Positions 35,701 through 45,479 of a stretch of 64,000 nucleotides of DNA are shown one piece after another. Source of the DNA: Paramacrobiotus metropolitanus (taxonomy: Eukaryota; Tardigrada; Eutardigrada; Parachela; Macrobiotidae); the NCBI RefSeq assembly GCF_019649055.1, contig NW_026570383.1, positions 1 to 64,000 of the forward strand, in the 5' to 3' direction. The position numbers were made by a program, and so were the translations under genes. The notes beneath the pieces were generated by a model. The model was not told the origin of the DNA, made no database searches, and saw only the letters and a program-made list of their open reading frames with translations. Every line of letters starts with the position of its first letter. Position 1 is the first letter of the stretch.

Positions 35701-38097
35701 GGCCGATCACCGGCTCCAGCCCAACAAAGACTTGGTGGATCAATTGCTGACAGTAAATTAATCATTTTCCGACTGCAAAACTCCTGTCGATTGATGCGGT
35801 ACAATTCTGCGATACAAACAGATCAAGAAAACGGAACACAGCAATCTACAGCGCTTTATCGGCATCGCCCTGGATGACAGCAATACCTGCATATACATCG
35901 TGGGCGAGATGTGCGTAAAAGGCAGTCTGACGAATGTCATTGAGAATCCGGTACTGAAATTGGATTGGTTCTTCAAGAACCTCATGATACGCGATCTGGT
36001 TAGGGTAAGCAGCTGACCGATACATGGCAAAAACTGAAAAACCGGCTAATACCTGTATAACATGCTGAGTTAATAACCGATACTAAAATTCCTTTTTTGT
36101 GCGGCGCAGGGAATGGAGTACCTGCATTCGACGCCCATCACGTCGCACGGTGGCCTGACATCCAACACGTGCTTATTCGATAATCGTTTCACGCTGAAAA
36201 TCTCCGGTTATGGTCTGTCGTATTTCCGCCGGAAGAAAGATCTACTGCCACCTGATCCAACGGATTATGAGCGGGACTGGGATCACCTGTTGTGGCGGGC
36301 GCCGGAACTGTTACGACAGCCTATGCCGCCGAAGGGCACACCGGTACATTGCTGCGTATTACGGAGATAATGCGTCGCTTATGATGTGCACTCGGATAAA
36401 TTAATCTTCCAGATAATTTTTAATACAGTGGTTTGTTTATGTGTACCGCCCTAGAGAGGCGATGTGTACAGCTTTGCCATCATCCTCCAGCAAATTATTC
36501 TGCGTTCCGGCCCTTACGAAATGCCGGACGACTTTAACTCGGAAATGGAATCGCCGCGGGAAATTGTTATGGAGGTACTTATCGAAGATGCTTGCGTGAA
36601 GTGTAGTTGTGAATTAGCATGTTTCGGTCTCGTAAACATGTAACATGTGGCCAATCCTAACCGTTGCCAGGGTAGACTAATGCTTAAATACGCAGGTATT
36701 GGAAGCATCGCCACCTCTGCAGCGGCCACGCGTGCCGCGCTCGGCCTGCTCCAACGAGCTGTACGATTTGATGGAGCGTTGCTGGGAGGAAATTCCGCTC
36801 GAGCGACCGACCTTCGCCAAAATCAAAGAACGGCTGGGGAAGGTGTTTGGTGATATCGGGGATAACGTCATTGATTCGCTGTTTAAGCGGATGGAACAAT
36901 ACGCCGCGGATCTGGAGAAGAAAGTGGCGGAACAAACAGCGGCGTTTGTGGATGAAAAGCAGAGGACCGATCAACTGCTCGGAGAAATCTTGCCCAAGTA
37001 CTTCAAACAACGGAACAGTTGGCCGTTGCACTCATATCTTAAAATTTTTGATTTTTTTTCAATTTTCAAGACACTAGTTAGACGAATCAGTTGGTATGGT
37101 TTTATTTGGGTTTTGGTTAGATCTGTTGCGGCAGCATTGACAAAAGGATTAATGGTCGGACCGGAAGCGTTCGACAGCGTTACCATCTACTTTAGTGACA
37201 TCCCCGAGTTTGGGAATTTGTCTTCCAAGGGAACGCCGTTCAACGTCATCGATCTCCTGAACAGTCTGTACGAGTTCATCGATGGTATTCTGATGCGGTA
37301 CGATGTGTACAAAGTGGAGACAGTTCAGGATGCCTTTCTGGTAAACGTTGCAGCTTTTCCTTGTACAATCAAAACGACGCCACTACGGACTTCCGATACT
37401 GTTCTACATCCATAGGTGTCTTCCGGGTTGCCGATGCGCAACGGCAACAAACATGTGGTGGAAATCTGTGCCATGGCGTTGGATGTGATTAACGGTGCAC
37501 AAGCCTTTGCCGTGCCGCATTTGCCTGACGAGCGAATCGGTGTCCGCATCGGCATCAATTCTGGTAAAAACGAGACATCCAACCGACATTTTTCAATCGA
37601 TACCGGGCGCTACAAGGTCGACTTTACAGGGCCCTGCGTGACGGGAATTGTTGGAAAAAAGATGCCACGATACTGCTTGTACGGGATCTAACTTTTACAT
37701 TAGTTTATATGGAAGTGAGTAACGATTTACATGACCCTAACTACAACTGTACGGTACAGGTTCGGTGATACGGTTAACACAGCTTCCCGAATGGAATCAA
37801 CGGGCGATGGTACCAGACCAATGTACTTTATATGCAGCATTTACTACCGCCGCATGCACTTTACAGTGATGAAAATACAGTTCAGCCCATCAACGAAACA
37901 ACTGCTCGACAGTGTCGGCGGGTTCGTCTACGCTGTCCGTGGAGAAATCCCGGTTAAGGTCAGTGATTTGCCGGTGTATTGTGCAAAACTCACCAAATAT
38001 TTCTGTGCAAGTAATGGCGAATTTGTAATGAAGTCTGTGTTTCTTTTAGGGGAAAGGATTGATGACCACGTACTGGCTACTATCGAAGCGGGCGTGA
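32752..38097 (+). CDS. Receptor-type guanylate cyclase (plus-strand copy, intact frame)
   Basis: There are 20 exons: 32752-33187, 33430-33816, 34005-34048, 34154-34192, 34253-34348, 34499-34642, 34826-35056, 35130-35362, 35433-35532, 35594-35752, 35822-36004, 36110-36343, 36455-36574, 36696-36997, 37121-37340, 37416-37563, 37630-37678, 37760-37809, 37867-37958, 38050-38097. Together they give 3315 nt, exactly 1105 codons with the stop. The order is signal peptide (MWYFLLVYLSFALA), Asn-glycosylation-rich N-terminus, ectodomain (FLWETDSYYSSYNR), TM helix (MLGFIVAICLVFGAIMAV), pseudokinase (SHGGLTSNTC, KISGYGLSYF, with Gly where the paralogue has the DYG Asp), dimerisation helix, cyclase domain and tail GKGLMTTYWLLSKRA. 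Metal Asp residues, the guanylate-type Glu and Cys and [13 protein letters not shown] are kept. However, the first metal loop reads FSDIPEFG and the second VETVQDAFLV, unlike the paralogue. The intron after 35532 has a GC donor; intron 16 (66 nt) is in frame without stops. Confidence 0.9.
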
Positions 38098-38304
38098 AAC
38101 TGTAAAGAAAAAAGCGGTTCACAGATTTTGAAGGGAATATCGCGTCATCCATGTGCAAGATTTTGTGACGCGCCAAGTGTGGTACGCATGTTTTCCAAGC
38201 GCGTTTTCGTTTAGGATTTTCCTGGTCAAGCTCACGTCTTGCCATATTATTGAAGGTAGAGGGTTTATAAGGGGGTTACTTTATTTGCTGCTCTGATTGA
38301 GTTA

Positions 38305-38600
38305 CCAGCAATGACGCAGTTGCAAAGTGGTCTCCACGGTACCATTAAAAAAATGGGATGCAATGTTCGACGATACCTGTTTCCGTTTCCGTTTCGAACA
38401 GTGCGAAACTGCATCGGTTACGTGATGGCAGTGAACAGTGAACAAACAAGCGTTGTATCAAAGAGAGACCGTCATTCTACCGTACAGTATACCTCGTAAA
38501 ACAGAGGAACACGACTAACGAAGCGATATTGTTAGAGTTCAACAACATGGAGCGGAAATACGCTCTTGACTGCGGTAGCTCAGTGTTATACCAAGTGAAT
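38305..38600 (+). repeat. Upstream segment of GPCR unit, copy 1
   Basis: The blocks ATGACGCAGTTGCAAAGTGG, CACGGTACCATT, TTCCGTTTCCGTTTCG and GCGGAAATACGCTCTTGACTG recur in the same order before GPCR copies 2 (41530-42375) and 3 (45020-45320). This is the 5' flank carried along in the tandem duplication and may include the promoter. Confidence 0.75.
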
Positions 38601-38717
38601 CAGTCATAACGAGAAAAGTTAGCTTTATTTTATTATTTCGTGAAAGTAGCCAGTCACTCGGCAGCTTTCCCGTCGGCTGTACAACATACCGTATATGAGT
38701 GTAATGTAATCAGTATA

Positions 38718-40212
38718 ATGGACAGCAACTTGACTAGTACCATGGATAACAAACTGGCTTGTATAGTGGACAACAACAGTCTAACTTATTTAATGAATAA
38801 CAACTTGACTAGCATCCTGGAAAACACCCTGCCTTTTTTAACGGATAACAACCTGACTTGTTTAACTTATACCAACCTGACCTTTCTGCCTATCTTTATG
38901 GATAATGAATCGGGACTCTGGAATTACACCGCAACCGCCAGTGGGGAAGAATCTAATCGAATGCCCAACGCTTGGTGTATTAACGTCTTGGCCGGGATGA
39001 ATATCCTATTCAATATCTGCATCCTGTCGTTGTTCGCTAAATATCCACAACTCCGCGCAGCTTTTGCTGCCTACGTCATCTGTTTATCCATGTGCAATGT
39101 GGTACAAGGAATGGCCGTTTGCTTTATATCCAACTTGCAAGACCTGCTCACACTGTCAGGTGCTGACGTGAATTTCTGCGCCTTCACTTTGTACGTATTT
39201 TGGGTCCTCCCCATCCTTCCCATGCAGGCGCACATGCTTATCACCATGAATCGTGTATGGGCACTGGCATTCCCCATCTCCTACCGGAATCGTCATACGA
39301 AGCGTTTGGCTATTATTCTCTGTCTGGTCAGTGTGGTGATCGCGCATCTGACCATTCTGCCGATGATCCTGCTGAATCGGTTTCTGTATCCTAACAGTTA
39401 TGAATATATTTGTGAAATCACGCCCACCGTTGGGTGGCTGAACACTTTACGCCACGATTGTAGATACGCTGGTGAACAATGCGCCGGTGGCTTTCATTAT
39501 TTTGGTGTATCCGGTCCTGTTCTGGCTGTACAGGCGGAAGGTGAACCGAAAAGAAGAGCTGAAAAAAGCGTCCAGCAACGGAACGGCAAACGACAAAAAC
39601 AACGGAATTTTACACGCAGGCACCGCCCGTGCTTGTGGGTATCCTTAGCTCCGGGAAACAACAGGTACGATATTCAACAATTTGCAGTATACACTACACT
39701 TACGTAAAGAACACAGTACTGTACTGTGTCCAAATATGCACGAAACTATGCTCTATTAATTCATGATGAAAATTTAGCAGAAATATGCCTGTTCGCGGTT
39801 TGTTAATACAAAGTATCATGAAGCACTATAGGAAAAAATGTATTCATGACTCTAACAAATTTTGCTTTTGTTAAAGGTGGACAAGAATGAACATAATAAT
39901 TTTTTAATTTTGTAGGTTCCATATCAGCGACCCGGGACGGAGACAGCAGCCCTCCGCCTCCGCGTGCAGCCATTTATGACCTTTACGGTGCTGACCTGTA
40001 GTACTGTTGTATGCTGGACGCCCACCCTGTTACAGACCACCCTGACGCATTTTAACGTAATATCAGAGAATGACCTACTATTCACCGAAATTAGCGGGAT
40101 ACTCGTGTTTCTGCAGCCGGTTTTCGATCCCATACTCTTTACGCTCAGCATGCAGACCGTCCGCAACGCTATTGTTATTCTCTTGGGAAGACTACTTCGA
40201 CGGTTTCAGTGA
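38718..40212 (+). pseudogene. Class-A GPCR, tandem copy 1 (two frameshifts)
   Basis: Rhodopsin-like receptor with an extended extracellular N-terminus of repeated Asn-Leu-Thr sequons (DSNLTS, MNNNLTS, DNNLTC, TNLTF). Exon 1 ends at 39664 before GTACGA; exon 2 is 39916-40212 after TGTAG. TM1 NVLAGMNILFNICILSLF, TM3 with NRVWALAFPISYRNRH in place of DRY, TM6 VVCWTPTLL (CWxP) and TM7 QPVFDPILF (in place of NPxxY) are visible. Compared with copy 3 there is one extra base near 39450 (after GWLNT), and the frame shifts again near 39605 before the exon end. Translation would stop before TM6-TM7 unless these are sequence errors. The start at 38718 is chosen because it is the first ATG that aligns with copies 2 and 3. 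Confidence 0.8.
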
Positions 40213-40689
40213 CCGGAAAGACCAGAGACATTTCCTGGATGGAGAGGTTCCTTACCGCGCCATATCACGCACCGTGCTTTTTTGCAGTCAGACGTTCCAG
40301 TCTGTGTTATTTTCATGTTTCTTGTTTTACGAACTGTGTAAATTACGATACCCTCAGAGATTTTTAGATATGCGGGAAGTAATGAGGGTGCATGAGCAAG
40401 TTTTACATCAAAACGAACATTCTTATACACGCACATTCTTACTAAGTCCCGTTACTTTGTGAAAATGTTTTGGGTTTCACGTCTGGAACGGTGTAGAAGG
40501 GCAGGAGGATCATCGTCGCTACTTTGTGAGCGTGCTGTGAGCTATATCGCTTCGCTGTGACTTACGTTTGATTAACTCGTGCTCGCATGTAGGATAATTA
40601 TTCGGACGAAATGTATGCACATGATGATGCCATACGTTCAGAAATAGTCATTCTTGAATTGTGTTCTGTCTTGTTATAGTGATTGCTGA
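40213..40689. other. 3' flank of GPCR copy 1
   Basis: The start (GACCGGAAAGACCAGAGACATTT) matches the flank after GPCR copy 3 near 47290 (AACCGGAAAGACAAGATACATTT). No gene is supported. Confidence 0.5.
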
Positions 40690-40920
40690 TGATCGTTTTG
40701 GTTCTGCCTCGTGGAATATCGGTAACCAGGCGTACTTTTTGACGTGTCGCGTTTATTACGAAAAGTATGTTACCGCGAAACCGCTTTCTCAAAGGGAAAA
40801 CAATCCGCTCGGAATGATGGTTCATAAGTTTGACTGCGCTGGTGACGGATGGAAGAGCAAGTCTAAATAAAGGCGCCTCGTTTATGTACGATTCCTGCTT
40901 CGTACATCGTTTTTCGGTGA
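40690..40920 (+). repeat. Diverged dispersed repeat, copy at GPCR array
   Basis: The blocks TAACCAGGCGTACTTTTTGACGTG, AACAATCCGCTCGGAATGATGGTTCA, TTTGACTGCGCTGGTGACGGATG and AAATAAAGGCGCCTCG correspond in order to 62450-62670 (TAACCAGGCATGTG, TTCGGAATAATGGTTCA, TTTGACAGCGCTGATGGCGGATG, GAAATAAAGGTAAGTACCTCG). Coding potential is not evident. Confidence 0.65.
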
Positions 40921-41237
40921 CAGCAGAATTATTTATGATCATTAGCACTGGGTGTGGCTTTGACAGCGCTACGTTACTACGTACCTCTTCTGTTGATGTA
41001 GAAATAGGGTAGGTTTTTACTAAACAACTACGTAAACATAATTACGTAGTTTCAGTGTGTGTAAACGCACAACATGCACTCAACATTCTAGATTACGGCG
41101 TTGTGCTCCTGGGTGAAGCTTGTACAGTATGACCTGCTTATGCATCGGAGTTTCTACTAAAATGGGTAAAATCGAAAAAATATTAACTGACAAGAAACAG
41201 AAACAGATTTCTGATAATCTCGATGTGTTTTTAAAAG

Positions 41238-41296
41238 GAAAAAGAATGTAAAATTATAACCACGTTAACGTATTGGTACTTTTGCAAAGGGCATGA
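41238..41296 (+). pseudogene. Relic of the last guanylate cyclase exon, in GPCR unit 2
   Basis: After a remnant acceptor (TTTTTAAAAG) the sequence GGAAAAAGAATG, then ACCACGTTAACGTATTGGTACT, then GCAAAGGGCATGA aligns with the terminal exon 38050-38097 of the plus-strand cyclase (GGGAAAGGATTGATGACCACG, TACTGGCTACT, TCGAAGCGGGCGTGA), with extra bases inside. No other cyclase exon is nearby. Confidence 0.75.
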
Positions 41297-41529
41297 AAAC
41301 GTTCCAAAGGCACTGGAAAAGCATCGCGTCACCGGTACGTACTCATGATTTTGTGCGACACTGCTTGTGTGTTCTGCATGTATCCCAATCTGATTCCGAC
41401 AGAGAATGCCTGATTACATTCATGTCTTGCCACTTTATCCAAAATAGACGGTTTTAGTTTTTAAGGGTGCTGGTTTTGGGCGGTTTATTTGTTGCGCTTA
41501 TTGAGCTTTTATTGGGTTTCCATTTTGCA

Positions 41530-42375
41530 ACTGCATGACGCAGTTGCAAAAGGGCTTTCACGGGATCATTCATAAAAATGCGATGTAGTGTTTAATGATA
41601 GTGTCGCTGACTTCCGTTTCGCCCATGGTTTTTTATGCGAAACAGCATCAACCACCTGATGGAAGCTAACAGTTAAACAAATGAATGATGTACTGTAGTG
41701 GCTCGCACATCTTGTACCACAGAGTTGGTGTACGGGAAAAATGTGCATCCAATATACACACTCTAACCGGGCAAAATGCACGCCTACGAAATAATGCTTG
41801 ATTTGACTTCAAGATGAACTCTCCTTCTGAATCTGTCCAGAATCAAACATTTTCTTTAAAATTGTAATTCACCTTAGAAAAGAAGCTCTGTATCTGAGAA
41901 CTCGAATTGTTCTGTAGCTGTAGAATGTTGACGCTGATTGCTGAACGTACCCCTCACTCTGGGGGCACCCCAAACCACAACAAATCAGTGTTTGAATTCG
42001 AGCTGACAGCAAAGATTTAAGTTAATGGCTGCTTTTGAGCATAAATTTAATTAATAATTATTAGAGCTCTAATTTTTTTAATATTCAAGAAGGTTCTCCA
42101 GACCAGAAGTTGAGAAACATCAGAAATTTATCAATGCACGCCAACTGGGAATCGTGCGTTTTGCCCGGTTAGAGTGTGTATATTGGATGCACATTTTTCC
42201 CGTACACCAACTCTGTGGTACAAGATGTGCGAGCCACTACAGTATCAGTATCCAGTTCCCTTTCTACACCTTGTACAATAAAGTCAGCGACATCGGTAAC
42301 GGAGCGTTATTGCTAGAGTTCAAGAAACTGGAGCGGAAATATGCTCTTAGTCGCAACAGCGCAGTGTCATAACAA
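41530..42375 (+). repeat. Upstream segment of GPCR unit, copy 2 (split by MITE)
   Basis: It shares ATGACGCAGTTGCAAAAGGG, CTTCCGTTTCG and GCGGAAATATGCTCTTAGTCG with the flanks of copies 1 and 3. A 550-bp inverted-repeat element is inserted at 41693-42242 between the shared blocks. Confidence 0.75.
41693..42242. mobile_element. MITE-like element, 89-bp terminal inverted repeats, TA target site
   Basis: The ends are CTGTAGTGGCTCGCACATC... and the reverse complement ...GATGTGCGAGCCACTACAG. Arms 41693-41781 and 42154-42242 match over 89 bp with one mismatch (GCATTTTG against GCGTTTTG). TA flanks both ends (41691-41692, 42243-42244). The homologous region of GPCR copy 1 has an uninterrupted TGTATCA, which is the expected empty site with one TA. 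The 372-bp interior is AT-rich and encodes no transposase. This fits a non-autonomous Tc1/mariner-type element; the superfamily is inferred only from the TA duplication. Confidence 0.85.
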
Positions 42376-42518
42376 GTGAATCAGACGCTTTACGAGCCAA
42401 AGTTAGTTTTCGGATCGCATACGTTTTCAGTCAGTAAAGTGCGCTGTAGATTTCTCGTCGGCTGATAAGCACGCAACATAGAAGAGTATAGAGAACGGAT
42501 AATAACCTGACTAGTTTA

Positions 42519-43995
42519 ATGGATAACCTGACCTTTCCGCCTAATATTTCGGATATCTTAAACAGCACTGAACCGAGCGAAGAAGAAAATGACGGACAGC
42601 CCAACGCATGGTTCATTAATGTCTTCGGCGGCTTGAGCATCCTAGTGAATCTCTTTATCCTGTCGTTGTGCGCTAAATATCCGCAGCTCCGCACGGCTTT
42701 CGCCTTATACGTCATCTACTTATCCATCTGCAATGTCGTACAGGGCGCGGCCATCTGTTTCATGTCGGATTTGCAGGGTTTGTTTAAAAAAGTCCGGAGA
42801 TAATGTAAATTTCTGCGCCTTCGCGTTGTACGTATCTTGGGTCCTCCCCATCCTTCCCATGCTGGCGCATGTCCTTATCACCATCAACCGTCTGTGGGCA
42901 CTGGCATTTCCCATCTCCTACCGGAACCGCCATAAGAAACGCTTGGCAATCAGTTTGTGCATGGCCAGCATTGTGGCCGCTCATCTGACCATTCTGCCCA
43001 TGATTCTACTAAATCGGTTCATGTATCCTGGTGAACATGGCAAGTTTTGTGAAATTGCGCCAAGTGTTGGTTGGTTAAGGAAGTACGCCACGCTGGTGGA
43101 CCTATTGGTGAACAATGCGTCGGTGACGTTCATTATTGTGGTGTACCCGGTCGTGTTCTGGCTGTACGGACGAAAGGAGCGCCGTAAAAGCGAGCTGAAA
43201 AGGCGTGCAGCCACGGAACTGCAAACGACGGAATTCCACACGCAGATTGTGCCCGTGTTTATGGCTGCCATTTGCCCCGGCAAACGACAGGTATGCCATC
43301 CAACAGTTTGCCATAATACATAAGAGGCTGAAAAGTTCTGAATTAAGTAGTCCCTGTACTTAATTTGCTGACGTCACACGGTGGGAATAGGACATTGTAG
43401 CCATAAAGTCCATGGTCTTCAAGTACCGCATAAGATTCAGCCATATGCATAACAGTGTTTTACATTAAGAACGCAGCGCTGTATCTACCGTAGATCAGGT
43501 ATGGTTGTGTGTATGAGTATGAATTAAACACTATTATCCCATGGGGATAATTTTTCATGATGCTAATCTGGTCGAGACATGTCTGCTTACACTGGTCGCT
43601 AATTCGCTACCATAAAAAAACAGGTAATGCATCCAGGACAATGACAAGTTCTGCTTTTGGAACAAGTTAAACAAAAGCGGAAATATAGTTTTGGTGATCT
43701 GTAGGTTGCGTACCAGCGATCCGGGACGGAGCCAACAGTATTCCGCGTGCAGCCGTTTGTGACCTATACCGTGCTGACCTGTAGTATCGTTGTGTGCTGG
43801 ACGCCCACCCTTTTACAGACCACCCTGACGAATTTTAACGTAATACCAGAGAATTATCCATTATTCACCGAAACTAGCGGGATACTCGTGATGCTGCAGC
43901 CGGTTTTCGACCCAGTACTCTTCGCGCTCAGTATGCAGACCATCCGCAACGCCATTATTCTGTTACTGGGAAGACTAATGCGACGGCTGCGATGA
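42519..43995 (+). pseudogene. Class-A GPCR, tandem copy 2 (one frameshift)
   Basis: Exon 1 is 42519-43290 and exon 2 is 43705-43995. The short N-terminus has sequons (MDNLTF, NISD, NSTE). TM1 NVFGGLSILVNLFILSLCAKY, TM3 and the following INRLWALAFPISYRNRH, TM4, TM5 (SVTFIIVVYPVVFWLYGRK), TM6 CSIVVCWTPTLLQTT and TM7 QPVFDPVLFALSM are all recognisable. The frame shifts at a run of six A (about 42785), between TM2 and TM3; sequence on both sides is otherwise conserved. A one-base homopolymer difference is easily an assembly error, so the copy could be functional. The start is set by alignment with copy 3. A 550-bp MITE lies about 280 bases upstream. Confidence 0.78.
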
Positions 43996-43999
43996 CCGC

Positions 44000-44547
44000 A
44001 CCTTTTCTGCATGGATTTGTCTGTATTTCCATTACCCATCCGACCTGTCAACAGCTCTTTGGAGCTCCAGTGTTTTGTAATGCTTTAACTGTTTCTGAAG
44101 TTAAATTTTGCTTTTGAAAAAGCTCACGAGATTGTAATTATGCAGTCAGCAGGATGATATTGTTTAATGACTGTTTCAGATTATTGTAATTAAATTATGT
44201 TAAACGTACGCTCGATATCCGGCGTGGTGACACACTGCCACCGTAAAGCTAAACTGTTTCAGATTTATGCGCACTTAATGCATTCGAGTTAAGTGGGTAA
44301 ATGTTTTGTATGATCGATGCACACATTTTACAGCCGCTATGACAACTATGCTGCATCGGCCACTGTGCTGCTTTTTCCCCACTCCCATAGTGTACAGCTG
44401 AGAATACCATCCAGCCAGCCAAGAGCGTAGTACAAATGCGAAGACTGTGGGCAGATATTCTCGTTATTTGGCCAGGATACGCTTTGTAACTGTCGTTGGG
44501 GAGGATCATGCATGTACGCTGCCACTCTCACACTGGGCATTTATTAG
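44000..44547 (+). other. Segmental duplicate of the F-box gene 5' region
   Basis: The stretch aligns in order with 48240-48379 joined to 57997-58220. Shared blocks include TTTTCTGCATG against TTTCCTGCATG, GCTTTTGAA, GCAGGATGATATTG against GCAAGATGATAGCATT, CCGTAAAGCTAAAC against CCGTAAGCTAAACG, GTAAATGTTTTGTA against GTAAATGTTTTATA, and AGCCGCTATGAC. It therefore represents the site without the LTR element. Confidence 0.6.
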
Positions 44548-44745
44548 GGAGAAATGATTTTACTCTCAAGAGAAATTTCCGGTGCACCAAGACATTGCTG
44601 TTCTAATGGTAAGTGCGTCAATGATTGGTTCCTGGAAGCATGCTTTGCTCGCGCTCGTCCAACAGCGACTGAGCGATACTGGGTAACATTTTTGCAGTTA
44701 CGCTATGACCTTCTTGACCAAATCAAATTATGTTTCGTATGACTA
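44548..44745 (+). pseudogene. Decayed F-box-family gene fragment 1
   Basis: In one frame it reads HQDIAVLMVSASMIGSWK and in another VTFLQLRYD-LLDQIK, matching PEDITALSSAVIKSWK and VTFLQLRYDEMLDQNK of the gene at 58.43 kb. It has a stop and a frame change in between and lacks the F-box part. It ends about 25 bases before the relic of the last cyclase exon. Confidence 0.75.
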
Positions 44746-44771
44746 ATTATGATCTCGACGTCGTTTTAAAG

Positions 44772-44826
44772 GGAAAAGGACTACAGACTTGAGACCGCGT
44801 ACTGGATACTTTCGAAACGGGCATGA
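44772..44826 (+). pseudogene. Relic of the last guanylate cyclase exon, in GPCR unit 3
   Basis: GGAAAAGGACTACAG, then ACCGCGTACTGGATACTTTCG, then AAACGGGCATGA aligns with the terminal cyclase exon 38050-38097 and with the relic at 41238-41296. The flanking intron remnant (GATCTCGACGTCGTTTTAAAG) also matches the copy-2 relic. Confidence 0.75.
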
Positions 44827-45019
44827 AACCGATCTCAGATCCTTGAAGAATCATTGCCTCATCAACACGCAGGGTTTTCTTCGGCAAAGCACGTGTCCGA
44901 AACTGGTTCTGATTGGGATTTCAGCTTATACTGATCATGTCGTGCCCCTTTATCGAGGGTAAACGATTTTAAGAGTGGTGGCTTTGGGCGGTTTATTTGT
45001 AAGCTGATTCAGTTACTCG

Positions 45020-45320
45020 GCATGACGCAGGTACAAAACGGTTTTCACGGTATCATTCATGAAAACTGAGGTACAATGTTTGGCGGTAGCATGATTGGCT
45101 TCCGTTTTGTCAATCGTTTTTACACGAAACCGCATCGCCTAGCTGACGACAGTTTAGAGTTGCTAAACAAACGACTGTTTTATCGTGCCAGATTGTCGTT
45201 GTACGCTATATACCAGAAAAACATGATTAAAGGAGCCATATTATTGTCAGAATTAAAGAAACTAGAGACGGAAATACGAGCTAGTTGCATTAGCGCAGTG
45301 GCGTCCCAGATGAATTAAGC
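45020..45320 (+). repeat. Upstream segment of GPCR unit, copy 3
   Basis: It shares ATGACGCAGGTACAAAACGG, CACGGTATCATTCATGAAAA, CTTCCGTTTTGTC and ACGGAAATACGAGCTAGTTGC with copies 1 and 2, and holds the likely GPCR copy 3 promoter. No TATA box is obvious. Confidence 0.7.
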
Positions 45321-45479
45321 ACAAAGAGGCAAAGCCATTTTTCTGGAATTAGTTTGTGAAAGTATCCAGTCAGTCAGCCAACTACTCCGTAGCTTTCCAG
45401 TCAATAGTTTAGACTCCTAGCATAGACGCATATAAGGGAATTGACGAGGCCGGTAACGGACGACAACCTGATCAGCGCA

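Noticed and set aside
41566-42372. Two short frames with near-identical protein (start M-FARLECVYWMHIF) on opposite strands
   Set aside because: They are the two arms of the MITE inverted repeat translated, not genes.
42775-42800. Programmed ribosomal frameshift in GPCR 2 at the A-rich run
   Set aside because: Receptor genes are not known to use it, and the paralogues have no such site; an indel is simpler.
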